Source of the DNA: Hevea brasiliensis | Taxonomy: Eukaryota; Streptophyta; Magnoliopsida; Malpighiales; Euphorbiaceae | DNA: 64,000 nucleotides | Assembly (NCBI RefSeq): GCF_030052815.1 | Contig: NC_079498.1 | Location: 89,304,273-89,368,272, forward strand | Direction: 5' to 3' | Part shown: one piece after another, positions 48,497-61,600 of the stretch | Layout of the letters: each line of letters begins with the position of its first letter | Position numbering within the stretch: the stretch's first letter is position 1 | Notes under the pieces: model-generated | Databases searched by the model: none | Seen by the model: the letters and a program-made list of their open reading frames with translations, nothing else | Told to the model about the DNA's origin: nothing | Position numbers and translations under genes: made by a program

Positions 48497-49077
48497 TTAT
48501 TTTATATCAACTTATTAGTAAATATTATATAGAAGTCTAAAAAGTTCTAAAATTTAGCTAAAATAATGATGCTTGAAATGAAACAAATTTAAATACACAC
48601 TAAAATAAGAAAAAAAAAAGGTAATATAAAGTTTTAGTACAATAACTAGGGGAATTGCCCATGCTAATGCACGTACGTAGCTATTGATAATTTTAATATA
48701 TAAATAATTTTAATTTGTATATTTTTCTTAATATATATGAAAATAAAATAATTTTTAAAATTTTTCTATTAATTATTTCATATCTTTTTATTACTTTTTT
48801 ATTGACAAAATTTTTATCTCTTAAACTTTTTAATGAATATTTCATAATAAAAATATAGTAATATGATATGAATATTGATTAAAGATATGGAATCAATTGA
48901 AGTTAATTCAATCATATGACTTATTTCATCATTTTAAATATCAAAATTTTGTATATCCTCTAAATATGTTAAAGAAATATAATATTCTTAAAAGTAATAT
49001 TAATGATATGAAAAGTATAAATATAGCACAAAAGGGAAAAAGAAAAAGAAAACAAAATTATATATATATAAAGTTAT
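48497..49077. other. AT-rich intergenic DNA
   Basis: Near 48648-48680 the sequence AGGGGAATTGCCCATGCTAATGCACG resembles the terminus of a plant DNA transposon, but no matching second end was found. The ORF 48897-49130 is not convincing. Confidence 0.4.
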
Positions 49078-52000
49078 ATCTCATGCCCTACCCCTCCATA
49101 AGAAGTGATATGATCCCGCAGTATATCTAATAAATTACCGTACTTCGCTTACTGATAATCTATTAAATATACTACAAGGGACTTTGACAGAATAATTCCA
49201 TTTAACAATATGGCGTGGTGATAAAAATTTAAACTAAGTGTTTTCAAATCAATTATATGTCATAAATTTTATTTAGGAATAATTAAGCATTTTCAAAATT
49301 TTGTGAAAAATCCGCGTGGTTACGGCTAAAATTATATAAAAATAGTTCTTCAAAACCTGTTGAACAACAATTTACAAAAAACATATCATGTCCAATTGGA
49401 ACTCAATCAACTCATCATCAATAAATCTCATCATAAAGAAAATAATTTATTATTTACAATACTCAGGAAGAAAAGTTAAATGTTTGCATTCATTGAGATA
49501 ACAAAATTAATATTACAAAAATTTACATTTAATTACAATCCCAAAATAATATTACAAGTGATTCTGCACAACTGCTCGAATGCAGTTACATACATATAAT
49601 TATATGATTACACCAAAACTTAATGTACAAGGGTACACCTATCATACACCCGAAGATAGTCCTACCACGTCTTCAAGTCACAACTTTGAGTGATCTTGCT
49701 CAGTTGCTCTATATTTTCTTTCACCTGTGACAACTTACAAAACTATTGCTGAGCGGTGAACTCAGTGGTGCACAAACTAATAATTTTAAACTTAATACAA
49801 ATCATGCTTTGACAAATCATAACAAAAAGAAAATCTTGAATCTTTAAATTCTTCAAAATTCATAACATCCAAAATTAATATTTTCAACCATGCAAATTAT
49901 TCGTTTAAATGACATTTTGATCAAATAATAATAATTTATCCACATTTCTCTTGAACCATGAAAACAATATAATATTTTTCAATCACTAACAAATCAAATT
50001 TTATTTCCATCACGTTTTATCAAAGTATGCATAATTTAAGGGTGTTGCCAACAATTCGCACAGTTGGACCCATAACACAAAATTTTACGATCAATATCGT
50101 ATTGTACACCACGACAAAACAAACTCTCCCAATAACTGAGGCTAAAGGGAGGAACAAAGACTAACTAGTATATATGAGTACTCATCCAAACTCTTCTTCA
50201 ATTGGCAAGCTAGAAAGGAAGGAACTCGACCCTAACAAGTGGAGGAGATATCTTACTAGACAAGCTAATGAGAACACAAAGCATATTGCCATGTCAATTA
50301 TTGTTTCAAAACATATTTAAAGAAATTTCATTCACAAAATATATTTAGACAATAAATAAACACATTCAATTATAGTAAATTCATGTACAAGGTTAGCAAC
50401 ACATTAAGTTCGCAAAATACTTCTAAAGACATTCAAATACCTGCTCACCCCATTACTACAATAAACCAAGGGCCAACATCTGCCTTTCTATGGCAAAATT
50501 TCATTTCACAATTCACAACTTTTAAAACAGTGTAAATAATTCTTTAGATGCATAGGAAAAATCATATTTGGTTAATACAATTTCATTCAATAATTTAAAA
50601 TTCTCAGTGCATTAAAAATCATAATTATTCATACAAACTTATTCAAATTCATTTCAAAGTGAAAAGCAATTAAAAGAATTAGTTGTGCACAAATCTTATT
50701 TGACTTTTCTATTCTTGACTTAATTCTTCCTTTCCTTGGGAGGCTCCTATCCAACTAAAACACTTAATTAAAGTGTTTCAATACCTATCCAAATCATTTC
50801 TTCTAATTAATTTCAACAATTAAATTTTTTGCATACGAAATTTACTCATAAAGACTTATAAGATTTGAATTCTTTGCATTTGGTGCATTTGTGGTTACTA
50901 TTTACTTTACTATTCATGCAAAATGTTAACTTTTTCATAATTAATTGGTATACCATTTCTAAACACATGGCCATATCACATTTTGGGTCACAATTTTGTT
51001 GGCATTGGTTGCCAATTGAATTTCAAGGCCTATTAGAATTAATATCAAAATTTTAGTTTTTGTCTCTAATGTTTACTATTCTATTGGACTAATCTATAGT
51101 GGAAATTTGGCTAAACTTTCTTCATCAAAGTTGTTCCTTAATGTGTCTATTTTAATTTTCTTTTTGAATCACTCCATTTGGAGTTTTTTAGCTCAAGTTA
51201 TGGTATTTTTACTATTACTGGCCGGATTGGTCATTTCCAGATTTTCTGGGCAAATTTTGGTTCTAGCAGTTTTAATGACCTAATTTTGGTTAGCAATTTG
51301 ATTAGGTTATGGTCAAAATTTGGATTCGTTTCTTCATGAAAGTTGTTCTACTATGTCTAAGCTTTCCAATGGTTCAAAAATCAGGTCATTTGGACCTCTC
51401 TACGTAAAGTTATGACCATTTGAACTTGTACTGTTCATTTGGTCAATTTTGCCCAGAATCAGGGCACTAATTTCCGATTCAACCAAATTTTAGACCTACT
51501 TGTGGTCACTTTTTGAGCAAGGTTCCTTCATCAAAATTGTAGCATTGTGACCGTAGTTTCATCTTCAATTGTCCTCACATCAAGTGGAGCTATGTAGCTT
51601 AATTTATACTCAATCAAACCTACTGGACTCAAGGGTCCAAAATTCAGCACTATGATCTACTCCTAATCCATCAATCTCTTTCTATCAACCAATACCAAGT
51701 TACACTCAATACACTTCAAATGACTATAATTTATCATTATAAACATCAATTAAACAACCTATCACAAAAACCCTAATTTTTCCATAAACCCTAATTGCTT
51801 AACTTCTTAATTCATGCAAGCTATATAGATTCAACACCCCAAATTATGTATGCTACATCTTATAAGTTAGAATTCATGCTCTAATTAATCAAAACACATC
51901 AAACCCCATTTCCTCCATGGCTGGCCGAAAATTCTTGTGACACCCCTCACCCATCTACAATGTAGCTGAGCAAGGTGTGCCACATTCGATGCCGGAGCAC

Positions 52001-53206
52001 CCTATCTTGTCCTGTCGTGTCTCTTGTAAATTTTAAAGTTCATAGAAAACATGTAATTTTTTTTATCACAATCTTTCAAACCCCAATTCTAAAGCTCAAT
52101 CACACATACACATGGAATTAATTCACTAACACGTCAAATTACTTTAATCAACCTTAATTCCCATCAAATTCATGTAAGAATAAACCACTTACCTTTCACT
52201 TCCATGGCTGCCCAAAATTGAATATATCAAACCCTTTAAATTTCTTCACCAAACTACTCATCTTAACCTTAATACAAACTTTAATTAAGCGAGGTAAGGA
52301 AAACTAGCACTAACCTTTTTTGAGCTTGACCAAAACTTCACCAAAACTCTTCCTTTTTGTTCCCTATAAGCTGCCCAAGATGTGTAAACCAACTTTAGTG
52401 AAGACAAATGCAAAATCTATGGCTTGATCATGGGTAGATTGGAGCTTGCTTCATGGCCGGCTATGTAGGACAATGGAGAATTTTGGAGAAATGGAATTCA
52501 GCTAAGATGAAGAATGAAGAAGAAGATGTTAGTGCTGCCCTCTTTGTCCACTAATGGCCTTAAATATGTCCACTAATTCCCCCACTAAGTATAATTAACA
52601 TTATGATAATCCAAGTTTTCCCTAATTGCAATTATGCCCTAAATTTTTCATTATTTACATTATATGACAAATTTCCTATTTTCATGGCATTTTGAAAATT
52701 CAATACTACTTATTTTTCATAGACATTTAGGTCAAAAGTCCACTCTAGGTGTCAAATGACCAAAAGGCCCCTCTTCGGGTTGTATTTCGAATTCTTCGGT
52801 ACTACCGATTAACTCCTTAATCCGCCGATTTTTCTAATTTTCATTTTCATTTGTACTGACTTACTAAATTTTCTTTAACATTTCCAATATTAATTATACC
52901 TCAATAGACCTTTAATTAGTTCCCAAAAATATTTCTCGGGGTTCCTTGCGGTCCTGCGATCGGCAACTGTCTTCGCCGTAACTTCCCAATGCGGTCACCC
53001 ATCGCTACAGTTCCGGCACGTTTAACCTAGTTACATTTCATCTCTTTTATTTTTCCTTAATTTTTCTTGTATTTTCTTATCATTTATTCCATCATTTTAT
53101 GTCTTCTCACTATCATTTAAGTGTAGTTCGGACATATCCCGATGTCTGGCATGCATCACCGTTAGAACAAAGAAACGCATTTGACATTACGGTGAGGGTA
53201 TTACAA
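49078..53206 (-). repeat. Tekay-type LTR, copy A, about 4.1 kb
   Basis: Its left end (CCCTACCCCTCCATAAGAAG, then GATCCCGCAGTATAT) aligns by eye with the LTR end at 29937, and landmarks follow in the same order. These are GCTGAGCGGTGAACTCAGTGG, then the ATTTGGACCTCTC block, GGCCGAAAATTCTTG, and GTGTCAAATGACCAAAAGGCCCC. The right end, GAGGGTATTACA at 53206, is followed by ATTCTACCTTTAA, a degraded polypurine tract. A short foreign LTR start is inserted at 51936. The extra length over 3.5 kb is partly due to that insert. The ORF 50865-51056 is not a gene. Confidence 0.75.
51936..52060 (+). repeat. Short gypsy LTR start inserted in LTR copy A
   Basis: It begins TGTGACACCCCTCACCC and continues TCTACAATGTAGCTGAGCAA. 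This matches the starts at 26425 and 33903. Only about 120 bp is present, interrupting the GGCCGAAAATTCTTG landmark of the host LTR. Confidence 0.6.
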
Positions 53207-54207
53207 TTCTACCTTTAATTTCTTGCATAATTTTCTTAATTTTTCATGTTATCTCTACTCAATTTCACTCAAACTCAAACAATATACAATTAATCATGCT
53301 TAAAAGAACTAACCTCACTTGGCACTTTTTCAATATTTCCTTTCCTTCAATATCTTCGACTCTTCTTGCCCTTAATCTTCTTTTCAAGGCCCAAAATGAG
53401 GGTTTTTGTTTTAATATCTATGGCGTTTAGGGAGAGAAGTCATGGTTTTTAAGCTTGAAAATGAGTGCTAATGGAGGAAAAATAAAATGGAGAGAGAGGT
53501 GAGAGGTGGTCGGCTGGTTATTGAAGAAGATGGTGATATTTTTATTTTATTTTTAACTAATTTTGTCTCTTTTAACACATATTTATCTCCTAGATTAATT
53601 AAATCACAATTAAAATTTTAATTGAGTCATGTATAGGTCATGATGATGTCATAATTTCACTTTAATTTTGAATTTTCTTTTCCCTTTTTCCTTTCTTCCA
53701 TATACCTCTCCACTTTTAATCTATTTTTCATAATTTTAATTTCCTACATTTTAATGGACATGTAGGTCAGAAATCACCTCTAGGGGTGAATTGACCAACA
53801 TACCCCTCGCTGGTTCAATCCATTTTTCCAATAGTGTTTAGTAACTCTTTAAATGCTGATTCAATTATTTGAACTTGTTTTCTTTTCTTTTCTGTGGTTT
53901 TCACAATACAATTAGCTTCGCAATTATCCTTAGGCTTGAGGTGTCACAGGGTCCCACACGAAATTAGGGTAGCAACTGAGCTCGCAGTTACTTCCCATTT
54001 CGGTCACCCATCGTTGGGACATCGGCTCATTAAACTGATTATTCTTTGTTTTCTTATTTCCATTTCAGCTTCATATAATTTCTATTAATTTTTATTTATG
54101 GATTTTCTAGATGGCTTAAATTTGGTTCTAAAATCCTGATTGTCCGAACAGACACTAGTCACCGAAATAGTAGAATGTATGGAACTGTCCAATGTAAGGG
54201 TGTTACA
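53207..54207 (-). repeat. Tekay-type LTR, copy B, partial
   Basis: It repeats the right third of copy A and of the 29.9-33.4 kb LTR. Landmarks are GGGTGAATTGACCAACATACC, CCTCGCTGGTTCAATCC, the TTCGGTCACCCATCG word and a TGTCCGAACAGACAC word. It ends GGGTGTTACA at 54207. It lies in tandem behind copy A and is followed by a polypurine tract and pol remnant. The ORF 53894-54088 is not a gene. Confidence 0.75.
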
Positions 54208-54222
54208 ATTCTCCCCTCCTTA
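54208..54222 (-). other. Polypurine tract of a Tekay-type element
   Basis: On the minus strand AAGGAGGGGAGAAT directly precedes the LTR start TGTAACACCC. It marks this LTR as a 3' LTR of a minus-strand element. Confidence 0.85.
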
Positions 54223-54229
54223 AAAGAAT

Positions 54230-54480
54230 TTCATCCTTGAAATTTGCCTAATGTCAGTCTCTAAATAATCATGGGTGTTGTCTTCTTATGTTCTTTTCAT
54301 ATTTCTATGCGGCTTCCTAGCTTGGATGATGGTTCGATAGTACTTCAACCAAGGGTATACATTTATTTCAATTTTAGAGGTAAGTAAATCTGTGTGCTAA
54401 TGGACCCACTCTTTCTAGGACCCCATATGGTCTTATGAAGTGAGGACTTAGTTTTCCCCCTTTCTCCATAATTTCTTAAT
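54230..54480 (-). pseudogene. Tekay-type integrase C-terminus and chromodomain remnant
   Basis: On the minus strand near 54470-54380 the frame reads GKLSPHFIRPYGVLERVGPL, matching the conserved GK(L)SPR-IGPYEIL-RVGPLAYRL block of chromovirus integrases. Nearer the LTR (54365-54230) a degraded chromodomain can be picked out in pieces, including IPLVEVL-like and HPxLF-like words. Stops and frameshifts are present. It is the pol end of the element whose PPT and LTR lie to the left. The rest of this element is missing. Confidence 0.75.
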
Positions 54481-54670
54481 TTCTTTCACGGGGGGAGGGG
54501 AACTTTAAAACACTTTATTATAAACAATATCCTTAATATCTCTTTTTTTTAAGTCTATGTAACACTTCTAACAATCTAATGAAACTTTTAATTTATTTGT
54601 ATAATTCTAATATTCTCTTACCATTGTTCTATCTAATATTTCGATTCATGTTTCCTTATTAAGTGACTAT

Positions 54671-54701
54671 TTTCACACCTTACCCCTCTATAAGGCATAA
54701 C
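54671..54701 (-). repeat. 30-bp terminus of a Tekay-type LTR at the copia insertion site
   Basis: CACACCTTACCCCTCTATAAGGCATAAC matches the LTR ends at 29937 and 62815. The copia element starts immediately after GGCATAAC. The 5-bp word ATAAC (54697-54701) would be the left target duplication. Confidence 0.65.
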
Positions 54702-56272
54702 TATTAGTAGTATGCCCTAGAGCATATCATTTAGTTTGTATCTTGTACATGTTTTATTAATAAAAAAAGGCAATTTCACTTTTTCGTTTACATAATATAT
54801 TTATATGTAATAGAAAAGGTCCATTGATATTTTATTAGAAATTCTATTCTTAAGTTGTTAAGAATATGAGTGACAGTATTTCTAGCATAAAGTATCATAA
54901 ATTGTTTCACAATCGAGGATACTTCACATAGGAAATGACTTATCCAGAAAGATCATTTTCATATTTGTTCCCAAGGTATTTATATAAGATATAAATAAGA
55001 TGGAATGGTGAGTCTCATGCCATATAACAAATATGATAGTCACTTATGCATGATAAGTAGGCCGAATCAGTGACACTTATGACAAGCACGTGGAGTTTAC
55101 TCTTGTCAATGCATTGTCATAAATCATATCAGTACATATAATCTTTAGACCTAAGATAACACAGTTATCTTGTATATAGGTGGTTTGAGTTTGATACTGC
55201 TTTCATACTTGTACTGTGTATGGGCATATGAGCATGTGTTGGCTCCTACTAGTTATATATGGAGGTAGGTGTTGATCAAGATGGAATCTGTTACCCTAAG
55301 TAAATAGGGATAAAATCTTATGTTCATTTAATTGTTCTTGATGTTTTAAGTTCCTGGCCAGGACATATAGATTTAATCAGAAAAGAGTTTCTGATGAGAA
55401 AATCTTTTTAATCAAGAATTAAAATTAAAAGAGAACATAATATTCATAGCAAATGGGGTTTGACATAAACCATGACTCCAGCTCGAATTGGGATTTTGTA
55501 ACAGAGAGATTCTAGTGCATGGTAACATATAATTAAAGGTTCATTTAAGGTATTCCTTATTATTGATTGGGTGGCCATGGCATGCTATGCTAGGTGTTAA
55601 CCATGGTCTATGAGGTGCCTAAAATGATTTAGAGAAATCATTTATGGTAAGAAAGAGTTTTAATAATATTAAGAGTTAATATCTTATCTCATTGCCAATT
55701 AGTGATGTGCCTAGTGAGTCACACACATACACAAGATAATCACAAAGTTAAATGTGATTTAATTGATTAATTAAAGAGTTTAATTGATTAGTTAAATAGA
55801 TTTGGTTTGTAATAAAACTGCAAAATCTCTAACATGACTTGAAACCAAATCTAGGTTATTAGATGTATAGTATAAGTTAAATCTATATTTAAAGTATTTA
55901 AATATGAATTTAATTATGAGAAATTAATTAATAGAGATTAATTAATTAATTTATATTTGATATAAATTGATTAGAAGAGGAGAAATAATTATTTTGGGTT
56001 AAGAACTCAAAATTACAACACAAGGGTAATTTGGTCATTTCACAGGGTGACACATGGCACCATATAAGCTTGCCATTTGTCTTCTAATCATGCATGATGA
56101 TCAAAGTTAAGATTAAACCTAGCTTTGACACTTGGCTTAATGTGATTAGGTCAATTAAAATTAAGGTGCAATCAGAAAATGACATGTGGCAAGGGTTTTA
56201 AGTGATAACCTAATTATATAATGTGATGTTATCAAATAATAACATAACAATTTTCATGCTTCCGCTCCTTCA
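54702..56272 (+). repeat. Copia 5' LTR, 1,571 bp, internally deleted
   Basis: It starts TATTAGTAGTATGCCC (the solo copy has TGTTAG) and ends CCGCTCCTTCA. It aligns with the solo LTR at 6070-8147 throughout, but after GTGATGTTAT (56232; 7619 in the solo copy) about 490 bp are missing before the shared TTTCATGCTTCC end. The TATA-like TTATATAAT at 56213-56221 remains. A short perfect hairpin AGATAAC-ACA-GTTATCT lies at 55154-55170. Confidence 0.95.
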
Positions 56273-56274
56273 AT

Positions 56275-56287
56275 TGGTGTTAGAACC
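56275..56287 (+). other. Copia primer-binding site
   Basis: TGGTGTTAGAACC lies 2 bp after the LTR end and matches the initiator Met PBS TGGTATCAGAGCC with three transitions. Confidence 0.8.
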
Positions 56288-57814
56288 ACTACATTTTCCA
56301 TTTAGATTGTTTAATATATGATTTAATTGTGTGATTTGACATAAGATGATTGATTCATTGCTGGTCATAAAGAAAAGTGTGGCGGCATGCTTGGTTGTGC
56401 ACCTCGGTGCATATGGTTTGAGCACCACCATGATGCGCATGGTATTGGTCTTCAATTGTGCAATTTTTGTATGCTTGATGTCTATAATTATGCCTATGAC
56501 TAATTAAATTGTTTAATTAGGAATTATAATCACACAATTATATTTGTTTGAATGTGATTCAAATCTGAATTTTTAAATTTGTTTGAATGCGATTCAAATC
56601 TGAATTTTTAAATTTATTTGAATGATATTCAAATCTGGATTTTTTAGTTGAATATGAGATATTCAATTTAATTTTAGTATGTATGTTTTATTTAATTGTT
56701 AAATGGTGATATGCATGATGGATGATCATGGATAATAAAAGACCAATGTGATTGGATTTATTTCTTTTATGTTTCTTTGGGTTGTAAATTAATTAATTTA
56801 TTTTAGTAGCATTTATTATAAAGGTTGTAATATTTTTGGGTTGTAATTTCATTTATTTAGTTCTTGTAAATTTATCTTGGTATGCCAAGGATTACAATGT
56901 AATGGATTGTAAGAAGATCAAGGAGGTCAAGAGCATTGGTAGGACCAGTGATAGAAATTCAAGATCAAGTGTTGATTATGTACTCCTTCAACAACTCTTG
57001 TAATATGAATGAATGAAATACACCTAGGAATGCCCTGATTCAATTCTTGGTGGCTCAGAATTGAATCCCTTAGAAAGTCCATGATCATACCCTATTTATA
57101 TATTTATCCATGAATGCATGAGATGTATGGGAATGTATGCAAGTATATGATATATGCATGCTAATTGGATAATGTGCAAAGTGAGACCATAATAGTAATT
57201 AGGCCGATCACAAAATCTTCCAAACAAATGATTAAGTTGGAAATGGTATAATTAAAGGTAATTATATCATGGGCCCTCCATTGAGGCAATTATTTTAAGA
57301 AATTTTAAATACTTTCATATGATACAATTAATTTAAGAGATTTTCTTAAGAATAATTGTTAAGCATGAAATGTTGTAAATCTATAAATGGTTTGGTAGCT
57401 AATAATGGATGTGCCTAAGGACATTAAAATTATTTGCATGTTTACTGGCTCAATGGGATCAACTTAACTAATGCAAGATAAGCCAATAATGGATGTACCT
57501 GAGATTTTGAGCATTAGGGGCTAGGTAAATGATTGAACCTCACATGAGATATGATGGGCAAAGAGTTGCTTACTTACAGTTTATTGTAATTCTAATAATG
57601 GATGTGCTTGAGGATGATCAATGAGACTATAAGAATTCAATCACCCACTAGAAATCCATCCAACTAGGATTTCCGTTTTCTACTTTGGAAGTGTAGGATT
57701 CGCTAAGTTAGTGGGAGGACTAATTTGATTAAAAGACCATAATCATTTTGGTTAAATACATGATACATTTACTAATTAATCTGGTTATTTTCTGCAGTTA
57801 ATTTTCTGATAATA
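56288..57814 (+). other. Copia untranslated leader with internal repeats
   Basis: The leader contains a 35-bp unit repeated three times at 56543-56647 (core GATTCAAATCTGAATTTTTA). It also has three dispersed copies of AATAATGGATGTGC(C/T)TGAGG-like sequence near 57399, 57487 and 57594. No ORF of note is present on the plus strand. The minus-strand ORF at 56455-56270 overlaps the PBS and is not a gene. Confidence 0.75.
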
Positions 57815-58680
57815 ATGAGCACACCACAACCACCACCATCCAATATCCTTGCGAGCATACTTGATCACAATAGGTTGATATGACCTAATATTTCTGATTA
57901 GCTAAGAAATTTGAAACTTGTCCTGAACCTTGAACATATACGATATGTTTTAGACTCACAGGTTCCTGGTCCCTTACCTCCAGAGGCCACTCAAGAGGAA
58001 CATGAAACTTTGGACAAGTGGAAGGAACATGATATAAGAGCTAAGTGTTACATGCTTGCTTCTATGAGTAATGAGTTACAGAAGCAATATGAGAACATGC
58101 AATATGCAAGTGAGATCCTCCTTCACCTACAAGAGTTACATGGTGAACATAGCAGGAATGCCATGTATGAGATATCTAGGTAGCTATTTCGTATGAGGAT
58201 GTCTAAGGGACAAAATATTGGAAATCATGTCCATAAGATGATTCGGCTTACTGACCAGCTGGAACATCTTAACTTTAATATGGACTTCCAACTATAGATG
58301 GATTTGATACTTCAGTCCCTGAGTCATTTGGGAATTTTGTGACAAATTTTCATATGACTAAGTAGGAATACACATTGGCTGGTCTACTTAACATGCTGGT
58401 TATTACCCAAAAGAATATGCCGAGCAATAAAGGAAAAGAGGTAACTTTGATTGCATCTTCTTCTGCTGGAAAGTCCAACAAGAAGAAGAGCAATAAGAAA
58501 AAGAAACCTCAAATTCCTGGTCCTTCCAAGAAGATAGCTAAATAGAAAGGGAAGACCAAAGTTGATGGAGGCAAAGGAAAGTGTTTCCAGTGCCAGAAGG
58601 ATGAGCACTGGAAAAAGAATTGCCCAGAGTATCTTGCTTCTCTGAAGGACAAGAAGGATACACCTTCAGAAGGTATGCCT
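57815..58680 (+). pseudogene. Copia gag, broken
   Basis: The start ATG 57815 gives MSTPQPPPSNILASILDHNR, followed by stops at 57883-57885 and 57898-57900 within the usual L-G-N-F-x-W-L region. The open part carries NLKLVLNLEHIRYVLD and the UBN2-type KWKEHDIRAKCYMLASMS, then LLHLQELHGEHSR. Stops at 58181, 58295, 58363 and 58543 replace Gln, and one frameshift lies at about 58317. The zinc knuckle CFQCQKDEHWKKNC (58580-58625) is complete. Gag forms the particle and the knuckle binds element RNA. Confidence 0.88.
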
Positions 58681-61600
58681 ATATCTTGTTATTTAGATAT
58701 TGATGATGCTTATAGTTCATGTACAGCTTGGGTTTTAGATACTGGTGCCAGTTCTCACATTTCTTATGATATGCAGGAACTAGCAAACAGTAGCAACTTA
58801 CGTTCTCGAGATGTTAGACTTCGGATTGGTGATGACTCAACTGTCGAAACTTTAGCTATAGGATCTAAATCTTTTTACATGTCTGGACATGTTTTGTGTT
58901 TGAATAATATCTTATATGTACCTAATGCTTTTAAAAACATCATTTCTATATCTAGTTTGATTAGAAATGGCCATGAATTTCAGTCCACAGATGATGTTTG
59001 CAATATTTATTTTGGAAATAAATATGTTGGCTCGGGTTATATGCATGATGGCCTTTATTATTTGGATAATAATGACAAACACAAAATGAATGCAAGCAAT
59101 CTAAAAGAATGCAATGCCATGATGAAAATCAACTCAAGTTCAAAATATATTTGGCACTTAAGGTTAGGTCATGTTGCAGAAGATAGGATTGCAAAACTGG
59201 AGAAAATGGGGATTCTATCCTCATTGGGTTTTGAACCTACTCCATCTTGTAAATCCTACCTTCAAGGCAAAATGACTAGATCACCCTTTGTAGAACAAGA
59301 ATTAAGAGCTGAAAATATTTTGAAGCTAATACATATTGATGTATGTGGTCCATTTAAAGAAATGGCTAGAGGCGGTTTTCATTACTTTATTTCCTTTACT
59401 GATGATAAATCAAGGTTTGGGTATTTGTATTTGATGAAATACAAACATGAATCCTTTGAAAATTTCAAAGAATTTAAATCTGAAGTAGAAAATCAAACAG
59501 GAAAAAGTATTAAAGCTCTTTGATCAGATCATGGAGGTGAATACTTGAGTACTGAATTTGATGAATACTTGAAAGAGCAAGCCATTGTTTCCCAGCTGAC
59601 TCCTCCAGGAACACCATAGCTGAATGGTGTATCTGAAAAGAGAAATCGTACCCTATTGGATATGGTACATAGTATGATGAGCTATACTGATATGCCAATC
59701 TCCTTTTGGAGATTTGTATTAGAATCAGCTTTGCATATTCTGAATAGGATCCTATCAAAATCAGTATCTTCCACACCTTATGAGATATGGCATGGAAGAA
59801 AACCAAGTCTTATGCATGTTAATATTTGGGGTTGTCTAGCTTATATCAAAAAGCTGAACACTAATAAATTGGAAACCAGATTAGAAAACGGTCGATTTGT
59901 TAGATATCGAAAAGAGAGTTTTGGATATTATTTTTATTTGCCTATATTATAAAAGGTTGTGATAAGTAGAGATGCCACATTTCTTGAACAACAGTTTGTT
60001 CAAGAAGGAGGCAAAGGAAGGCAAATAGAGTTAGAATTGGAGAATTCTGACCAACCAACAGATCAGATGGATATAGATCCATCTAGTCAACCTACACCTA
60101 TTGATGAAACATCTGCTATAATTCCTTGCAGATCAACCAGGATATCTCACCCATCAGTGAGATATGGTTTTCTTCATGAAGAAGAACAAGAGTTGTTTAC
60201 TCATGAAGAAGTAGATCATGAAGATGATCCACTAACCTATGAAGAAGCTATATCAGATATAAACTCTTCAAAATGGATTGATGCTATGAAATCTGATATT
60301 GATTCCATGTATAAGAATCAAGTTTGGGATCTTGTTGACCCACCTGAAGGTATTGTACCTATAGGGAACAAATGGATTTTCAAGAAGAAAAGTGGTTCTG
60401 ATGGAAAGGTAGAGACCTATAAAGCAAAGCTAGTGGCGAAAGGGTTTCGCCAAAGGCAAGGAATTGACTATGAGGAGACTTTCTAGCCTGTTGCCATGCT
60501 TAAATTAATTAGGATTCTATTAGCAATAGCTGCATACTATGATTATGAGATTTGGTAGATGGATGTCAAAATAGCTTTTCTCAATGGATACATTGAAGAA
60601 AACATTTTTATGGAATAGCCTAGGGGTTTTGAATCCCAAGATGGTTCCAAAGTATGCAAGCTAAAGTGATCCATTTATGAGTTGAAACAAGCTTCGAGGA
60701 GTTGGAACATCAGTTTTGGTGAAACCATTAAGTCATTTGGTTTTATCAAAAATGAGGATGAACCATGTGTATATAAGAAGGTTTGTGATAGTGCTGTCAC
60801 TTTTCTTATCTTATATGTGGATGACATTTTATTGATTGGTAATGACATAGGCATGTTGACTGCTGTAAAGGTATGGTTATCAAATACATTCTCCATGAAA
60901 GACTTAGGGGAGGCAACCTATATTCTTGGGATTCGCTTCTATATAGATAAAGCGAAAAGAATAATTGGTTTATCCCAAAGTCTATACTTGGAAAAGGTGT
61001 TAAGGAGGTTTAACATGCTTGATTCCAAGAGAGGATTGTTACCAATGAGACATAGTATCCAACTTTCTAAAGAGATGTCTCCAAAGACACCTGAAGAAAG
61101 AGATAAAATGGCCAAGATTCCATATGCTTTGGCTATTAGAAGTTTGATGTATGCAATGTTGTGTACTAGGGCGGATATCGCATATACTGTTAGTTTGACT
61201 AGCATATTTCAATCCAATCTAGGTTTGGAACACTGGATAGCCATCAAGAATATCCTTAAGTACTTGAGCAGAACTAAGGATTTATTCTTGATATATGGAG
61301 GTAGTGACTTGCAATTGGATGGTTATACTGATTCTGATTTCCAATTAGATATCGATGATAGAAAGTCTACCTCTAGGTATGTGTTCATTTGTAATAGAGG
61401 TGCAGTCAGTTGGAAGAGTTCCAAACAGAGTACGACTGCAGATTCCACTATAGAGGCTGAGTATATTGTTGCATCAGATGCTGCAAAGGAAGCTGTTTGG
61501 ATAAAGAACTTCGTGACAGAACTTGCAGTAGTTCCTTCCATTTAGTCAGCAGTTTCACTCTACTGTGAGAACAATGGAGTAGTCATATAGGCTAAGGAAC

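Noticed and set aside
57911..61545. Copia reading frames as separate host genes
   Set aside because: They are pieces of one polyprotein between matching LTRs, PBS and PPT, all in one frame after a single frameshift.
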